From assembly GCA_902826605.1 (NCBI GenBank), contig CADEFM010000002.1, positions 248,001-312,000 on the forward strand: a stretch of DNA of 64,000 bases, read 5' to 3'. Under the pieces are notes generated by a model. That model was not told where the DNA came from. It did no database searches and saw nothing but the letters and a program-made list of their open reading frames with translations. The position numbers were made by a program, and so were the translations under genes. This DNA is from an uncultured Acidobacteriota bacterium. GTDB taxonomy: Bacteria; Acidobacteriota; Terriglobia; Bryobacterales; Bryobacteraceae. The first letter of the stretch is position 1. The number at the start of each line of letters is the position of its first letter. Of this stretch, positions 27,446-37,026 are shown piece by piece.

Positions 27446-27895
27446 ATGAACAAGCTGACATTTTCAAAATCTATAAGAGCGCCCAAAGAAAAGGTCTGGA
27501 ACACGATGCTTCAAGATGCAACCTATCGGGAATGGACGAAGCCGTTCAATGAGACCTCATATTTCAAGGGAGATTGGAGTGAGGGATCAAGGATGCTTTT
27601 CCTCGGCACGGATCAGGACGGAAGCAATGAGTGCGGTATGTTTAGTCGTATTGCAAAGAACGTTCCCTTTGAACATGTTTCCATCCAGCATCTTGGTGTC
27701 ATAGACAATGGGGTTGAAAAGCCTTGGGAGGGAGAAGGTGAAGGTTTTGAAACGTATACATTAGTGGAGAAGAGCGAAGGAACAGAGGTGCTCATTGAGC
27801 TCACTAATATTCCCGATGAGTATATGGAAATGATGAATACGATGTGGCCGAAGTCTCTCGATGTATTGAAGGCCGTAGCGGAGAGAGAAGTCTAG
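27446..27895 (+). CDS. SRPBCC/AHSA1-like (START superfamily) protein, atypical composition
   Basis: A 149-residue single-domain protein of the activator-of-Hsp90/SRPBCC fold: 'FSKSIRAPKEKVWNTMLQDATYREWTKPF' at the N-terminus, and 'YTLVEKSEGTEVLIELTN' with the C-terminal long helix. These domains bind hydrophobic small molecules; the ligand is unknown. Base composition is visibly lower in G+C (three lines counted at 43-50%) than the pnt genes beside it, and codons such as AAA, AAT and TAT are common. This suggests recent acquisition. It is preceded by an AT-rich TTTTATAACAATACTC stretch that could hold its own promoter. Confidence 0.8.
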   Translation: MNKLTFSKSIRAPKEKVWNTMLQDATYREWTKPFNETSYFKGDWSEGSRMLFLGTDQDGSNECGMFSRIAKNVPFEHVSIQHLGVIDNGVEKPWEGEGEGFETYTLVEKSEGTEVLIELTNIPDEYMEMMNTMWPKSLDVLKAVAEREV

Positions 27896-27909
27896 ATCGT
27901 GACGCCCCC

Positions 27910-29256
27910 TTATCCCAGTTGCCGGGCGGGATCCAGCAGTTCCGACAGGCGCTCCTCGGAGAGACCGCTCTGCTCGCGGGCTACCTCCCGAATGGACCTC
28001 CGGTTGTCAAACGCCGCGCGCGTGATGGCCGCGGTCTTTTCGTAGCCAATCTCGGGGGCCAGAGCCGTGGCCATCGCCAGGGAATGATCCACCAACGTCT
28101 TGATGTGTTCGCGGTTGGCGGCGAGGCCTCTTACGCACTTGCTCTCGAAATTCCTGGACACGGCTGCGAGCAAGGAAATGGATTCCAACAGGTCATAAGC
28201 CATCACTGGCATCATTGTGTTCAGCTCAAAGTTCCCCGACGCGCAGCACCATGTGATTGCGGCGTCGTGGCCGATGACTTGAGCGCAGACCATCAACACG
28301 CTTTCAGCGATTACGGGATTCACTTTGCCTGGCATCATACTGGAGCCTGGCTGGGTTTCCGGAAGTTTCAATTCACCCAACCCGCAGCGTGGGCCGGACC
28401 CCAGCCAACGGATGTCGTTGGCGATCTTGGTGAGTGCCACCGCGTAATTGCGGAGTGCCGCGCTCAGAAAACACACCGCATCTTTGGAGGCTTGGGCTTC
28501 AAAGGGATTCGCGGCTTCGCGAAAGGGAAGACCCGTGCGAACGGCCAGTTCCCCGATCACGGCCGCGCCGAATCCTGGAGGTGCGTTGAGTCCGGTTCCG
28601 ATTGCGGTGCCGCCGAGCGGCAGTTCGTAGACGCCCATCAGCGTAGCTTCGATGCGTTCCCCCGCTAACTCCACTTGGCGTGCGTAACCGCTGAACTCCT
28701 GCCCCAGGCGCATGGGTACGGCGTCCTGCAGGTGGGTGCGTCCGATCTTGATGATCTCGTGAAACTCCTTGCTCTTGCGCTCTAACGATTGCCGCAAGGC
28801 ATCGAGCGCCGGCATCAGTTCCCCGGAAATCAACATCGCCGCGGAGACGTGAATCGCTGACGGGAAAACATCGTTGCTTGATTGTCCGCGGTTCACCTCA
28901 TCGTTCGGATGAGCTTCCGCCAGCCTCCCGATGACTTCATTCGCATTCATGTTGGTGGAGGTTCCGCTGCCAGTTTGAAAGACATCGACGACAAACTGGC
29001 TGTCGTAGCGGCCATCGGCCACCTCATCGGCCGCCCGCGCGATCGCTTGGGCGCGCTGTGATGGCAGTTCTCCCAGCGCATGATTCACGGTGGCCGCCGC
29101 GCTCTTGATCAAACCCAGCGCCCGGATGAACACACGCGGAAAGCGCAAACCGCTGACTGGGAAATTCTCCACCGCGCGCTGTGTCTGCGCCCCGTACAGC
29201 GCGTCCTCGGGGACGCGCATCTCGCCCATCGTGTCGTGCTCGGTTCTGTAGTTCAC
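27910..29256 (-). CDS. fumC: Class II fumarate hydratase (FumC)
   Basis: A 448-residue, iron-independent fumarase interconverting fumarate and L-malate in the TCA cycle. Signature elements are 'DALYGAQTQRAVENFPVSG' near the N-terminus, 'GSGTSTNMNANEVI', 'SSNDVFPSA', 'GRTHLQDAVPMRLGQEFSG' and the 'GSSMMPGKVNPV' loop near residue 315. The GTGTSTNMN-type block also occurs in aspartase, but the 'VENFPVSG' start and overall pattern favour FumC. The gene is convergent with the SRPBCC gene (14 bases). Confidence 0.92.
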   Translation of the reverse strand: MNYRTEHDTMGEMRVPEDALYGAQTQRAVENFPVSGLRFPRVFIRALGLIKSAAATVNHALGELPSQRAQAIARAADEVADGRYDSQFVVDVFQTGSGTSTNMNANEVIGRLAEAHPNDEVNRGQSSNDVFPSAIHVSAAMLISGELMPALDALRQSLERKSKEFHEIIKIGRTHLQDAVPMRLGQEFSGYARQVELAGERIEATLMGVYELPLGGTAIGTGLNAPPGFGAAVIGELAVRTGLPFREAANPFEAQASKDAVCFLSAALRNYAVALTKIANDIRWLGSGPRCGLGELKLPETQPGSSMMPGKVNPVIAESVLMVCAQVIGHDAAITWCCASGNFELNTMMPVMAYDLLESISLLAAVSRNFESKCVRGLAANREHIKTLVDHSLAMATALAPEIGYEKTAAITRAAFDNRRSIREVAREQSGLSEERLSELLDPARQLG

Positions 29257-29287
29257 GCCTTGATGCTAGCGCAGATGAGCGGCGGGT

Positions 29288-30403
29288 TCACTTCGAGTGC
29301 AGCTTCTTGTACGCTTCCACGTACTGCGCTGCCGGAGCGTACGCCTCGTTCCACTTGGGCGGTGCCGCGGCATTGGCAAGGCGCAACACGGCAACGCCGA
29401 TGGCGTGATCCACCTTCGCCATGTTGTCGTAATCGAGCTTTTGCCACTCATCCCCTACGGCGTGATAATCCGGGAAGCCGTAAGCTACGCTCGCGGTGTG
29501 CGCGGGGATGCCCGTACGCGCGAGTGGGCCGTTGTCGCTGCGATTAAAATAGGCATCGCTGCCCGTTTCGTCCTTCAGCACTTTCACATCGGTCAGCCGG
29601 CCGGCCCCCACCAGCGTCTGCGTCAGAGTCGAAAAATCGAAGCCCGTCAGGTTGAGCGTCGCGAGCTTCGCGCCTTCTGTGGCATCGGTGCGGCCTAATT
29701 GCTCCAGATTCAAATGCGCAATGGTCTTCAGCAGCGGCACAACGGGATGCTCCGCGTACCAGCGCGACCCGCGCAGCCCCTTTTCCTCGCAGCAGAACAG
29801 AACAAAGATCACGCTGCGCCGTGGGCGGGGGTGCAGCGAGGAGAGCGCATAAGCGACCTCCAGCACGGACGCGGTGCCGCTCGCGTCGTCGTTCGCGCCA
29901 TTGAAAATCAGGTCCTTCGTGCCGTCCTTCGGTTCCTTCTCCACGCCGACGTGATCGTAGTGCGACGACAATATGACGAATTCGTCCTTCAGGACCGGAT
30001 CGGAGCCTCGCAAAAGTCCAACCACGTTTCGGCTTTTCGCTGAATCCGGATCGTCTGGGCGAACTGCCACGTTCTGGAAGTACTCGTGATCGCCCGCCGG
30101 TTCTAGGCCGTAGCGCCGGAATTGCGACGCAATGTATTCAGCGGCGATGTCGAGCCCCCGCGAAGGTGTGTCACGCCCTTCCAAAAGATCCGACGCGAGA
30201 AAAGACACATGCCCGCGCAACGCGTCGGCCTTGATATGACCTATCACGATGCGCATGGCGGGCGTGAGTCCCACGGGTTCATCGGAAACCGCCCGGGCTT
30301 TTGAGGCTCGCTTGGCCGTTCGCGCACGCTGGGCAGCGGCCGGATACGTCATCCACAGACCACAAATGGTGAGAATCAGCGCCGGCCACATCCGGCGAAG
30401 CAC
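29288..30403 (-). CDS. Secreted M28 family zinc peptidase
   Basis: A 371-residue exported peptidase. It has a signal peptide (cleavage near 'YPAAAQ'), a PA-like start, then the M28 metal ligands: 'SSHYDHVG' (His), 'NGANDDASG' (bridging Asp), 'FVLFCCEEKGLRGSRWY' (catalytic Glu pair) and 'DYHAVGDEWQ' (His ligand). It is probably an aminopeptidase releasing amino acids from peptides in the periplasm or outside. The GTG start at 30403 overlaps the last base of the iscX stop codon (TAGTG), so it may be read with the isc operon although functionally unrelated. Confidence 0.88.
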   Translation of the reverse strand: MLRRMWPALILTICGLWMTYPAAAQRARTAKRASKARAVSDEPVGLTPAMRIVIGHIKADALRGHVSFLASDLLEGRDTPSRGLDIAAEYIASQFRRYGLEPAGDHEYFQNVAVRPDDPDSAKSRNVVGLLRGSDPVLKDEFVILSSHYDHVGVEKEPKDGTKDLIFNGANDDASGTASVLEVAYALSSLHPRPRRSVIFVLFCCEEKGLRGSRWYAEHPVVPLLKTIAHLNLEQLGRTDATEGAKLATLNLTGFDFSTLTQTLVGAGRLTDVKVLKDETGSDAYFNRSDNGPLARTGIPAHTASVAYGFPDYHAVGDEWQKLDYDNMAKVDHAIGVAVLRLANAAAPPKWNEAYAPAAQYVEAYKKLHSK

Positions 30404-30615
30404 TAACGGTTCTCCTGGTATTCTTCGAGCCAGGCCATCTGAATCGCTTCCAGCTTCGCTTCGTTCGATTTCTTCGGATCGTCTCCGAATTCATCCAGTT
30501 CGGTGATCCACTTATGCAGGTCTGTGAAGCGAATATAGGATGGGTCTTGTTCGGGATATTTTTCAGAGAGCGCGAAAGCGATGTCTTCCAGATCTTCCCA
30601 GGTCATTTTCGGCAT
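30403..30615 (-). CDS. iscX: IscX, small acidic Fe-S assembly regulator
   Basis: A 70-residue acidic protein very close to E. coli IscX: 'MTWEDLEDIAFALSEKYP', 'RFTDLHKWI' and 'DFGDDP..SNE..LEAIQMAWLEE' are the family hallmarks. IscX binds IscS and iron through its acidic face and tunes cysteine desulfurase activity. It lies 15 bases after hscA, where E. coli has fdx in between. The length is normal. Confidence 0.95.
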   Translation of the reverse strand: MPKMTWEDLEDIAFALSEKYPEQDPSYIRFTDLHKWITELDEFGDDPKKSNEAKLEAIQMAWLEEYQENR

Positions 30616-30630
30616 GGTGCTTCTCCCCGC

Positions 30631-32469
30631 CTATATTTTCGTACCTTTGAGAGCGCCGCGCACAGCGGTGTTCATCATCTGTTCCGCCAGGGAATGGGTC
30701 GCCGCATTGAGTTGATCGATCTTGGCGCGGATCAACAAGTGATCCTGGCCGTGATACACCACCAATAGTTCCCCGACGGCACGGTCGATCAACTTACGCT
30801 CGGCCTCGTCCAGCATGGTGAACGCGTCATTGAGACGGGCTTTCTTGGTGGCGGCCATGATCGCATCCGCCTCCACCCGCGCCTCGCGAAGCTGGCGCTC
30901 CTTGAAATCCTCCTGGGCTTTGTCAAAGGATTCCAGAATCATCGCCTCCACCTGCTCGTCGGTCAGGCCATAGGAGGGTTTCACTTCCACGCTGTGCTCG
31001 GCGCCCGTGCGGACATCACGCGCGGTTACGTTGAGGATGCCGTTTGCGTCGATGAGAAACTTCACTTCGATGCGTGCCAATCCGGCGGGCATCGGCGGCA
31101 GGTCTTTCAAGTCGAAGCGCGCCAGGCTCCGGCAGTCCTTCACGAGTTCTCGCTCGCCTTGCAGAACATGAATTAATACATTGCGCTGTCCATCCACGGC
31201 GGTGGTGAACTGCTCGGTGGCCGACGCGGGAATGGTGGAATTGCGATGGATGATCTTGGCGACCAGCCCACCCATCGTTTCGATGCCCAGCGAAAGAGGG
31301 GTGACATCCAGCAAGAGCTGGTCCTGCACGTCTCCTGCGAGAATCCCCGCCTGTACGGCCGCGCCCAAAGCTACTACTTCATCCGGATTCAGCTCCGTAT
31401 GGGGCCGCGAGCGAAAGAGCTTTTCCACCTCAGCGCGTACCAGAGGGATACGCGTGGAGCCGCCCACCATCACCACTTCATTGATGTCTTCCACGTTCAC
31501 AGCTGCGTCTTTGATGCAGGCGCGGCAGGGGCCCAGAGTTCTTTCGACAATCGGCCCGATCAGGCGGTTGAACACGTCGACGCTCATCGCGCGTTCATAT
31601 CTCTTGCCGCCGTGTTCGAAAACAATCGCGGTGGAGGGAACGAAGGACAGCGTTTCCTTCGCCGTGATCACGGCGCGCCGCAGGATTTGTACGGCGTCAT
31701 TCTTGACCGAAATATCCTCGCCCCATTCGGACTGAATGTCTTCGAGCGCGATCCGCAGCAGCAGGTTGTCGATGTCGTCACCGCCCAGGTGCGTGTCGCC
31801 ATTGGTCGCGAGCACTTCAAAGATCCCGTCGTGAAGCCGCAAAATAGAAACGTCAAACGTTCCGCCGCCAAAATCGTAAACCGCGACCAGACCTTCCTTA
31901 CGCTTATCCAGACCGTATGCCAGCGCCGCCGCCGTTGGTTCATTCACCAGCCGCAAAACTTCAAGACCCGCGATACGGCCAGCGTCTTTGGTGGCCTGCC
32001 GCTGCGCGTCGTTGAAATAGGCGGGCACCGTGATTACGGCTTGCGTCACGGATGTTCCCAGCACCGCTTCGGCGTCTTGCTTGAGCTTGCGCAGGATGTG
32101 GGCGGAAACCTCAGGCGGCGTCATCACCTGATCGCCCAGTTGAAGCTGCAGAACGGAACCGCTACCCGAAGCCAGGTGAAATGGGAACAACTTCAATTCG
32201 TCCTGGATATCGCTGGTCCCGCGTCCCATCAGGCGCTTCACGGAATAGACCGTGCGGTCGGGATGCGTCAGCAGCATCTCGCGCGCCTCCGCGCCCGCGA
32301 TCACTTCTCCCGACTCGCTGACGGAAACCACACTCGGTACGATCCCGCTTAAGATGCGGGGCCCGGTGAGATCCATCACGGCCACCAGGCTGTTGGTGGT
32401 GCCCAGGTCGATGCCTACGATTTTCGATTCCGGCTTTTCCGTGCCGAAGTCAATTTGGAAGGTGGACAT
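30631..32469 (-). CDS. hscA: Fe-S assembly chaperone HscA (Hsp70 family)
   Basis: A 612-residue Hsp70 specialised for the IscU scaffold. The ATPase domain shows '[16 protein letters not shown]', '[26 protein letters not shown]', '[14 protein letters not shown]' and 'GGDDIDN'. The substrate-binding domain follows from about residue 380 ('[16 protein letters not shown]'). The extended N-terminal leader (residues 1-15) and the 'LPAG..RIEVKF' region match HscA rather than DnaK. ATP hydrolysis drives cluster transfer from IscU with HscB. The start overlaps hscB by 20 bases. Confidence 0.95.
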   Translation of the reverse strand: MSTFQIDFGTEKPESKIVGIDLGTTNSLVAVMDLTGPRILSGIVPSVVSVSESGEVIAGAEAREMLLTHPDRTVYSVKRLMGRGTSDIQDELKLFPFHLASGSGSVLQLQLGDQVMTPPEVSAHILRKLKQDAEAVLGTSVTQAVITVPAYFNDAQRQATKDAGRIAGLEVLRLVNEPTAAALAYGLDKRKEGLVAVYDFGGGTFDVSILRLHDGIFEVLATNGDTHLGGDDIDNLLLRIALEDIQSEWGEDISVKNDAVQILRRAVITAKETLSFVPSTAIVFEHGGKRYERAMSVDVFNRLIGPIVERTLGPCRACIKDAAVNVEDINEVVMVGGSTRIPLVRAEVEKLFRSRPHTELNPDEVVALGAAVQAGILAGDVQDQLLLDVTPLSLGIETMGGLVAKIIHRNSTIPASATEQFTTAVDGQRNVLIHVLQGERELVKDCRSLARFDLKDLPPMPAGLARIEVKFLIDANGILNVTARDVRTGAEHSVEVKPSYGLTDEQVEAMILESFDKAQEDFKERQLREARVEADAIMAATKKARLNDAFTMLDEAERKLIDRAVGELLVVYHGQDHLLIRAKIDQLNAATHSLAEQMMNTAVRGALKGTKI

Positions 32470-32980
32470 TTAGTTCCTTGTCGACATCTCGGATCAGATT
32501 GGAGACATAGCGACGCCGGTCGAGCCCGCTTCGAATCGCATGCAGCAGGGACTCATCCTGCGCTTCATCAAACCGGATGGACATGTCATATAGTCCATGG
32601 TCGATCTCGGCGAGCAATTGCTCGAAGCGGTTGCGCGCCGCCTCCAACTGCGGGCGGGCGGACTGGTCGCCCTCGCGCAATTCTTCGAGCGCCATGTTCA
32701 TCTCAAATACTTCTTCCAGTAGTTCCGCCGGTGCGTGCTTGGTGGGACCCAGGCCGCGCTCACCTAGGAAATATTCGGCGCGCTGCACGGGATCTTTCAA
32801 GGTACGGAACGCGTCATTCAGCACGGATGTCATTTCGAGGGCCTTCTGCTGCTCTTCCGGGGAGGCGCGCGCGAAGCGGTCGGGATGCCACAGGCGGCTT
32901 TTGCCGTAAAACCGCTGCTTCAGATCTTCGGGATCGAGAGCGAGCCGTGGCGGCACATCCAGCGCCTCATAGAATCGCAT
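32450..32980 (-). CDS. hscB: Fe-S assembly co-chaperone HscB
   Basis: A 176-residue J-domain protein. 'HPDRFA' at about residues 32-37 is the HPD motif that stimulates HscA ATPase; '[19 protein letters not shown]' completes the J domain. The C-terminal three-helix bundle (about 85-170) that binds IscU is present. It lies between iscA and hscA in the usual order. Confidence 0.93.
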   Translation of the reverse strand: MRFYEALDVPPRLALDPEDLKQRFYGKSRLWHPDRFARASPEEQQKALEMTSVLNDAFRTLKDPVQRAEYFLGERGLGPTKHAPAELLEEVFEMNMALEELREGDQSARPQLEAARNRFEQLLAEIDHGLYDMSIRFDEAQDESLLHAIRSGLDRRRYVSNLIRDVDKELNVHLPN

Positions 32981-32989
32981 GCGAAACGG

Positions 32990-33325
32990 TTACGCCGAAA
33001 AGGAAGTCCCGCAACCGCAGCTTTTTTGCGCATGCGGGTTGTTGAACACAAAGCCCGATTGAATCAGGGAATCTTGCCAATCGAGCGTCATGCCGTCCAG
33101 GAACACCATGCTTTTCGGGTCGATGAAGACCTGCACTTCTTCGCCGCTGGCAACCGGGAATTTCAGGATCTGGTCGGTAGCGCGCGGCTTGATGTCGAAC
33201 TTAAACTGATAGCTCAACCCGGAACAGCCGCCCCCCAGGACGCCCAGACGCAGGCCTCCCGTGACGCGCTCCCGTTGAAACGCGGCGTGAATTTTCTCGA
33301 CGGCTTTCGGCGTTACTGTGACCAT
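32990..33325 (-). CDS. iscA: A-type Fe-S carrier IscA
   Basis: A 111-residue HesB-like carrier with the three conserved cysteines C34 (GGGCSGLSY), C103 and C105 (SCGCG). It delivers or assembles [4Fe-4S] clusters on target proteins. Six bases separate it from iscU upstream, and its place in the operon supports the call over ErpA. Confidence 0.95.
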   Translation of the reverse strand: MVTVTPKAVEKIHAAFQRERVTGGLRLGVLGGGCSGLSYQFKFDIKPRATDQILKFPVASGEEVQVFIDPKSMVFLDGMTLDWQDSLIQSGFVFNNPHAQKSCGCGTSFSA

Positions 33326-33331
33326 ACCGAT

Positions 33332-33745
33332 TTACGCGTGCGCTTTGGCCGGCACGGTTTCCGGCACGCCCGCTTTCTTTTTGTAATCCGTGATGGCGGC
33401 CTTGATGGCGTCTTCGGCCAGCACGGAGCAGTGAATTTTCACCGGCGGCAGGCTCAGTTCCGTGACGATGTCGGTGTTCTTGATCGCCAGGGCTTCATCC
33501 ACCGTCTTGCCGCGCAACCATTCCGTGGCGAGCGACGAGCTCGCGATCGCGGAGCCGCAACCGAACGTCTTGAACTTCGCATCGTCGATGATGCCCGTTT
33601 CCGGGTTCACCTTGATCTGCAACTTCATCACGTCGCCGCATTCCGGCGCGCCGACCATGCCCGTGCCCACCGTTGGGTCGGCTTTGTCGAGCGAACCCAC
33701 GTTACGCGGGTGATTGTAGTGATCGATTACTTTGTCGGAATACAT
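33332..33745 (-). CDS. iscU: Fe-S cluster scaffold IscU
   Basis: A 137-residue scaffold protein with all three cluster cysteines, C36, C63 and C106, plus D38 and H105. The 'LPPVK' site at 99-103 recognised by HscA is intact. [2Fe-2S] clusters are built here with sulfur from IscS. The Shine-Dalgarno TAGGAGCC lies before the ATG at 33745. Confidence 0.97.
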   Translation of the reverse strand: MYSDKVIDHYNHPRNVGSLDKADPTVGTGMVGAPECGDVMKLQIKVNPETGIIDDAKFKTFGCGSAIASSSLATEWLRGKTVDEALAIKNTDIVTELSLPPVKIHCSVLAEDAIKAAITDYKKKAGVPETVPAKAHA

Positions 33746-33767
33746 AGTTGGCTCCTAGTGCGTACAG

Positions 33768-34982
33768 TTAGTGCGCGGTCCATTGGACCTTGGTCAAATC
33801 AATGCCTTCTTTGAACATTTCGTACAGCGGTGAAAGCTCCCGCAGCTTCCGCACCACATCGATGATCTTCGCGGCGACGTAATCCACTTCTTCTTCCGTG
33901 TTGAACCGCCCCAGGCCGAACCGGATGGAGGAGTGCGCCAGATCGTCACCCGCACCCAGCGCCTTCAGAACGTAGCTAGGTTCAAGCGTGGCCGATGTGC
34001 ACGCCGACCCACTGGAGACCGCGATATCGTTGATGCCCATCAACAGCGATTCGCCTTCCACGTAGGCGAAACTCATATTGAGGTTGTTCGGCAGCCTGTG
34101 CTCCATGGTGCCGTTGATATAAACTTCATCCAACGAATTCTGCAACTTGTGCATCAGGCGGTCGCGCAGGAAGGCCATTTTCTTGGCTTCTTCCGCCATT
34201 TCCTTTTGCGCGAGTGCGCACGCCGCGCCCAAACCGGCGATGCCCGGAACATTCAGCGTGCCCGAACGCATTCCGCGTTCATGCCCGCCGCCATCCATTT
34301 GCGCGGTAAGCTGCACGCGCGGATTGCGACGGCGCACGTACAGTGCGCCTACGCCTTTCGGCCCATACATCTTATGCGCGGTTAGCGACATAAGATCGAT
34401 ATTGTCCTGTAATACATTAACCGGGATCTTTCCCACCGCTTGGGTGGCGTCGCTGTGGAACAACACGCCGCGTTCTTTCGCGATTTTGCCGATTTCCTTT
34501 ACCGGCTGCACGACGCCGATTTCGTTATTGGCGTACATGATACTGACCAGAATGGTCTTGTCGGTGATTGCGGCGCGCAATTGGTCCAGGTCCACCAGGC
34601 CGTTCTGCTGAACGGGCAAGTAGGTAACGCGGAAACCTTCTTTTTCAAGGCGCTTGCAGGTATCGAGAACGCATTTATGCTCGGTGGCGGCGGTGATCAG
34701 ATGGTTGCCGCGCTCGGCATACATCTGGGCAATTCCTTTGAGAGCCAGATTGTTCGATTCGGTTGCGCCGCTGGTGAAGACGATCTCCTTCGCGGTCGCG
34801 CCAATCAGATCCGCCACCTGTTTGCGGCCGAGATCAACGGCCTCTTCCGCCTGCCAGCCGAAGCTGTGATTGCGGCTAGCTGCGTTACCGAAGATCCCGG
34901 TAAAGTACGGCGTCATCACTTCGAACACACGCGGGTCCACGGGCGTGGTCGCATGATTGTCCATGTAAATCGGAAGTTTCAT
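33768..34982 (-). CDS. iscS: Cysteine desulfurase IscS
   Basis: A 404-residue PLP enzyme giving sulfur from cysteine. The PLP lysine is K204 ('[12 protein letters not shown]'), and the persulfide cysteine is C328 ('[10 protein letters not shown]') in a long mobile loop, which marks group I (IscS) rather than SufS. 'GTPEVPGI'-type and '[15 protein letters not shown]' blocks are typical. The start ATG shares one base with the iscR stop (TGATG), so translation is coupled. Confidence 0.97.
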   Translation of the reverse strand: MKLPIYMDNHATTPVDPRVFEVMTPYFTGIFGNAASRNHSFGWQAEEAVDLGRKQVADLIGATAKEIVFTSGATESNNLALKGIAQMYAERGNHLITAATEHKCVLDTCKRLEKEGFRVTYLPVQQNGLVDLDQLRAAITDKTILVSIMYANNEIGVVQPVKEIGKIAKERGVLFHSDATQAVGKIPVNVLQDNIDLMSLTAHKMYGPKGVGALYVRRRNPRVQLTAQMDGGGHERGMRSGTLNVPGIAGLGAACALAQKEMAEEAKKMAFLRDRLMHKLQNSLDEVYINGTMEHRLPNNLNMSFAYVEGESLLMGINDIAVSSGSACTSATLEPSYVLKALGAGDDLAHSSIRFGLGRFNTEEEVDYVAAKIIDVVRKLRELSPLYEMFKEGIDLTKVQWTAH

Positions 34983-35476
34983 CAGGAACTCGCAATCCTC
35001 GGTAGATCGATTTTCGTCAGGAACGGGCGGAAACTCGGAACGGGCATATCGTCGCTCGCGAGGTCTGCCAATGTGATGCTCGAAAGCAGGCCCAGGATGC
35101 CTTCATGAACTTTGCGCAACGGTTCGCGCACCGGGCATAGGCTGGTCTGATCGCAGCCATTATGCTCCGTAAAGCACTGGGTCAAAATAATGGGTCCGTC
35201 AATGGTGCGGATGACTTCGAGGGTCGAAATCTGCGCAGGGTCCCGCGCCAGACGATAACCGCCGTGCGTGCCTTGCTCAGACATCAACAGCCCGCCACGG
35301 GCCAGCTTCTGCAGAACCTTGGAAAGCAGGGGCAGGGGAATGCCGTAGGCGTCCGCGATGTCCTTGGCCGAGGCGCTGCCGCGATCCGTCACGCTTCCGC
35401 GCGAACTGGCGGCCACCGAACACAGGTGCCGTAAGGCGATTAACCCGTAGTCGGCTTTCTTGGTTAGCTTCAGCAT
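34982..35476 (-). CDS. iscR: Rrf2 family regulator IscR
   Basis: A 164-residue winged-helix regulator. Residues 1-70 hold the HTH ('[13 protein letters not shown]', '[13 protein letters not shown]', '[10 protein letters not shown]'). The [2Fe-2S] ligands are C101, C108 and C114, with spacing of six and five residues rather than the five and five of E. coli IscR. The holo form is expected to repress the operon. Three palindromes lie immediately upstream, the nearest 7 bases from the ATG. Confidence 0.92.
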   Translation of the reverse strand: MLKLTKKADYGLIALRHLCSVAASSRGSVTDRGSASAKDIADAYGIPLPLLSKVLQKLARGGLLMSEQGTHGGYRLARDPAQISTLEVIRTIDGPIILTQCFTEHNGCDQTSLCPVREPLRKVHEGILGLLSSITLADLASDDMPVPSFRPFLTKIDLPRIASS

Positions 35477-35483
35477 GATCTCA

Positions 35484-35534
35484 GACTCTTTTAGTCTACT
35501 ACGACTGAAACGGTCTTGTCAGACCTTTTTAGTC
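35484..35534 (-). promoter_or_regulatory. Triple IscR-like operator of the isc operon
   Basis: Three 13-base imperfect palindromes of form GA(C/T)-CT..AGTC lie at 35484-35496, 35503-35515 and 35522-35534. On the plus strand they read gact-N5-agtc, gact-N5-ggtc and gacc-N5-agtc. Each starts exactly 19 bases after the last, and the first ends on the minus-strand side close to the iscR ATG. The half-sites match the GACT...AGTC core of known type 1 IscR sites, so IscR autoregulation is likely; binding is inferred, not shown. Confidence 0.7.
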
Positions 35535-35590
35535 CTGTATTCATTATGCGGCAAAGACAGGCCTAAAGCAAGCTAGGCGATGCCTGCGCA

Positions 35591-36439
35591 TTACTCTTTC
35601 GGGAGAAGGTGGATCCGATCCTTCTCGTTTTCATTGCAGCGCATCTCGAAAATATCCGCATCGGCCAATAGCTCATGCGGGACCTTAATGGTAAACGGCC
35701 TGGTGTAGGTCTGCGGATCGTCGAAGGTCATTTCGACATCCAGATGCCCGAAGTCGCGGCGGCGGAACCGTTCTGTGACGCGCAGGGCCTCGCTATGAAT
35801 GTGGCCCATGGTATCCAACCTGGTTTTATCATTGAATCCCGCGGACTCCACGACAAACGTGTCACGCTCCCAGCGCCCCACAGAGTAGCCCAGGTAAGCC
35901 GGCAGGTTCATCTCCTTCGGCAGCGTACGGCCATCGGTGAAAATCTGGCGTTGAAGATTGTCGATCTCATACAAGACCATGGTCAGCCGCGGCGCTTGAA
36001 CGATCTTGATCGGCTCCGACAGAAGACCAGCCAGGGGGATACCAAAACTTCCATCGCAGACGTTGGCCGGATTCCGGGGACGACGACGCAGGGCTTCAGC
36101 GGCTTCCGGGCGCAATGGGATTTCTTCGGGCTTGAAGTCCACCAGAATATTGAAGGCATACTTGTGCTGGGTGCCGATCTCCATTCCCGGGGGCGCCAGT
36201 TCGATATCAGCATCCAGGCGATTGCCGAACAGACGCCTGACTTCCGCCACTGTGGTGGTCTCATGCATCCACACGCCGGATAGATCCGGTTTGCCATCCG
36301 GTGCGCGCGGCGCTGGAGCGGTGAGATTCGGTTTGCCGTCCTTCGTGCGCGGAATTCCCGGGGTAGGGAAATTCAACCACTGGGCGCAGGCACCTGCCGA
36401 AAACAGCGCGAACAGAACAAATAGCCGCGTGGATTGCAT
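35591..36439 (-). CDS. Secreted protein of an acidobacterial hypothetical family
   Basis: A 282-residue exported protein; the ATG at 36439 gives a clean signal peptide ending 'FSAGACAQ', whereas the longer reading adds 27 non-coding-like residues. Mature features are repeated 'DGKPNLTAPAPR / DGKPDLSGVW' motifs, 'YLGYSVGRWERDTFVVES', 'GFNDKTRLDTMGH' and 'HSEALRVTERFRRRD'. This layout is seen in many secreted paralogs of acidobacteria, of unknown function. The gene stands alone between iscR and a DinB-like gene. Confidence 0.75.
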   Translation of the reverse strand: MQSTRLFVLFALFSAGACAQWLNFPTPGIPRTKDGKPNLTAPAPRAPDGKPDLSGVWMHETTTVAEVRRLFGNRLDADIELAPPGMEIGTQHKYAFNILVDFKPEEIPLRPEAAEALRRRPRNPANVCDGSFGIPLAGLLSEPIKIVQAPRLTMVLYEIDNLQRQIFTDGRTLPKEMNLPAYLGYSVGRWERDTFVVESAGFNDKTRLDTMGHIHSEALRVTERFRRRDFGHLDVEMTFDDPQTYTRPFTIKVPHELLADADIFEMRCNENEKDRIHLLPKE

Positions 36440-36462
36440 GGTTAGACCTCCAGGCATCAATG

Positions 36463-37026
36463 CTACTGTGGCCCGCAGAGCGGAAGCAAGGAGTCCGGGG
36501 ACGGATTTGTTAGGTCCCACATTCGCGCAAGATGATGATCGTCGTGTTCGGCGACGAAATACAAATGATCGGCCAGCCGCATCGGCGTCTTCAAGCGCGG
36601 GTGGGGTATGGCTCGCTCAAATAGAGACGCATCCAATCCCTCCACACGATTCAGCAGTGTTGCTCTGGCGGCGCGGAATTCCCCGAGAATCTGATCCAGC
36701 GGGCGCGCGTTGTGATTCGCCTGGCCGGTCTTTCGATTCGTTAGGTCCGTCTCAGTAAGTTGGCCGCTCACGGCCACGTAATCGCCGACTCGCGCCAGCC
36801 ACAGCGGTTCCAGGTCAAGCAAGTGACCCGCGTGTTCTTGAGCCGACCATTTCTCTTGCACCTTCGAAACCAGAAGACTGTGAGGGCAGCCACGTAAAAG
36901 CTCTTCCAGTCTGGCGGGAGCGCCGCGCAGGCGTGCACGCAAATTCGGAAGCAATTCCAGCGGAAACGGAAACTCAAACTTTCGTTCAAACCAGCGTGGC
37001 ATCTGACTCATAGGGCTAGAGACCAT
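36463..37026 (-). CDS. DinB-like four-helix metalloprotein
   Basis: A 187-residue helical-bundle protein of the DinB/YfiT superfamily. The metal-binding histidines are in 'KWSAQEHAGHLLDLE' and 'HLYFVAEHDDHHLARM'. Family members include glutathione/mycothiol/bacillithiol-dependent transferases, but the substrate is unknown. A second ATG five codons in ('MSQMPRW') is an alternative start. It is the last typical-composition gene before the low-G+C island on its right. Confidence 0.82.
   Translation of the reverse strand: MVSSPMSQMPRWFERKFEFPFPLELLPNLRARLRGAPARLEELLRGCPHSLLVSKVQEKWSAQEHAGHLLDLEPLWLARVGDYVAVSGQLTETDLTNRKTGQANHNARPLDQILGEFRAARATLLNRVEGLDASLFERAIPHPRLKTPMRLADHLYFVAEHDDHHLARMWDLTNPSPDSLLPLCGPQ

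Noticed and set aside
31246..32352. A 368-residue plus-strand frame antisense to hscA, and similar frames over iscA/iscU, iscS and korB
   Set aside because: Compositional shadows of G+C-rich genes; the residues have no family features, while the opposite strand has complete conserved proteins.
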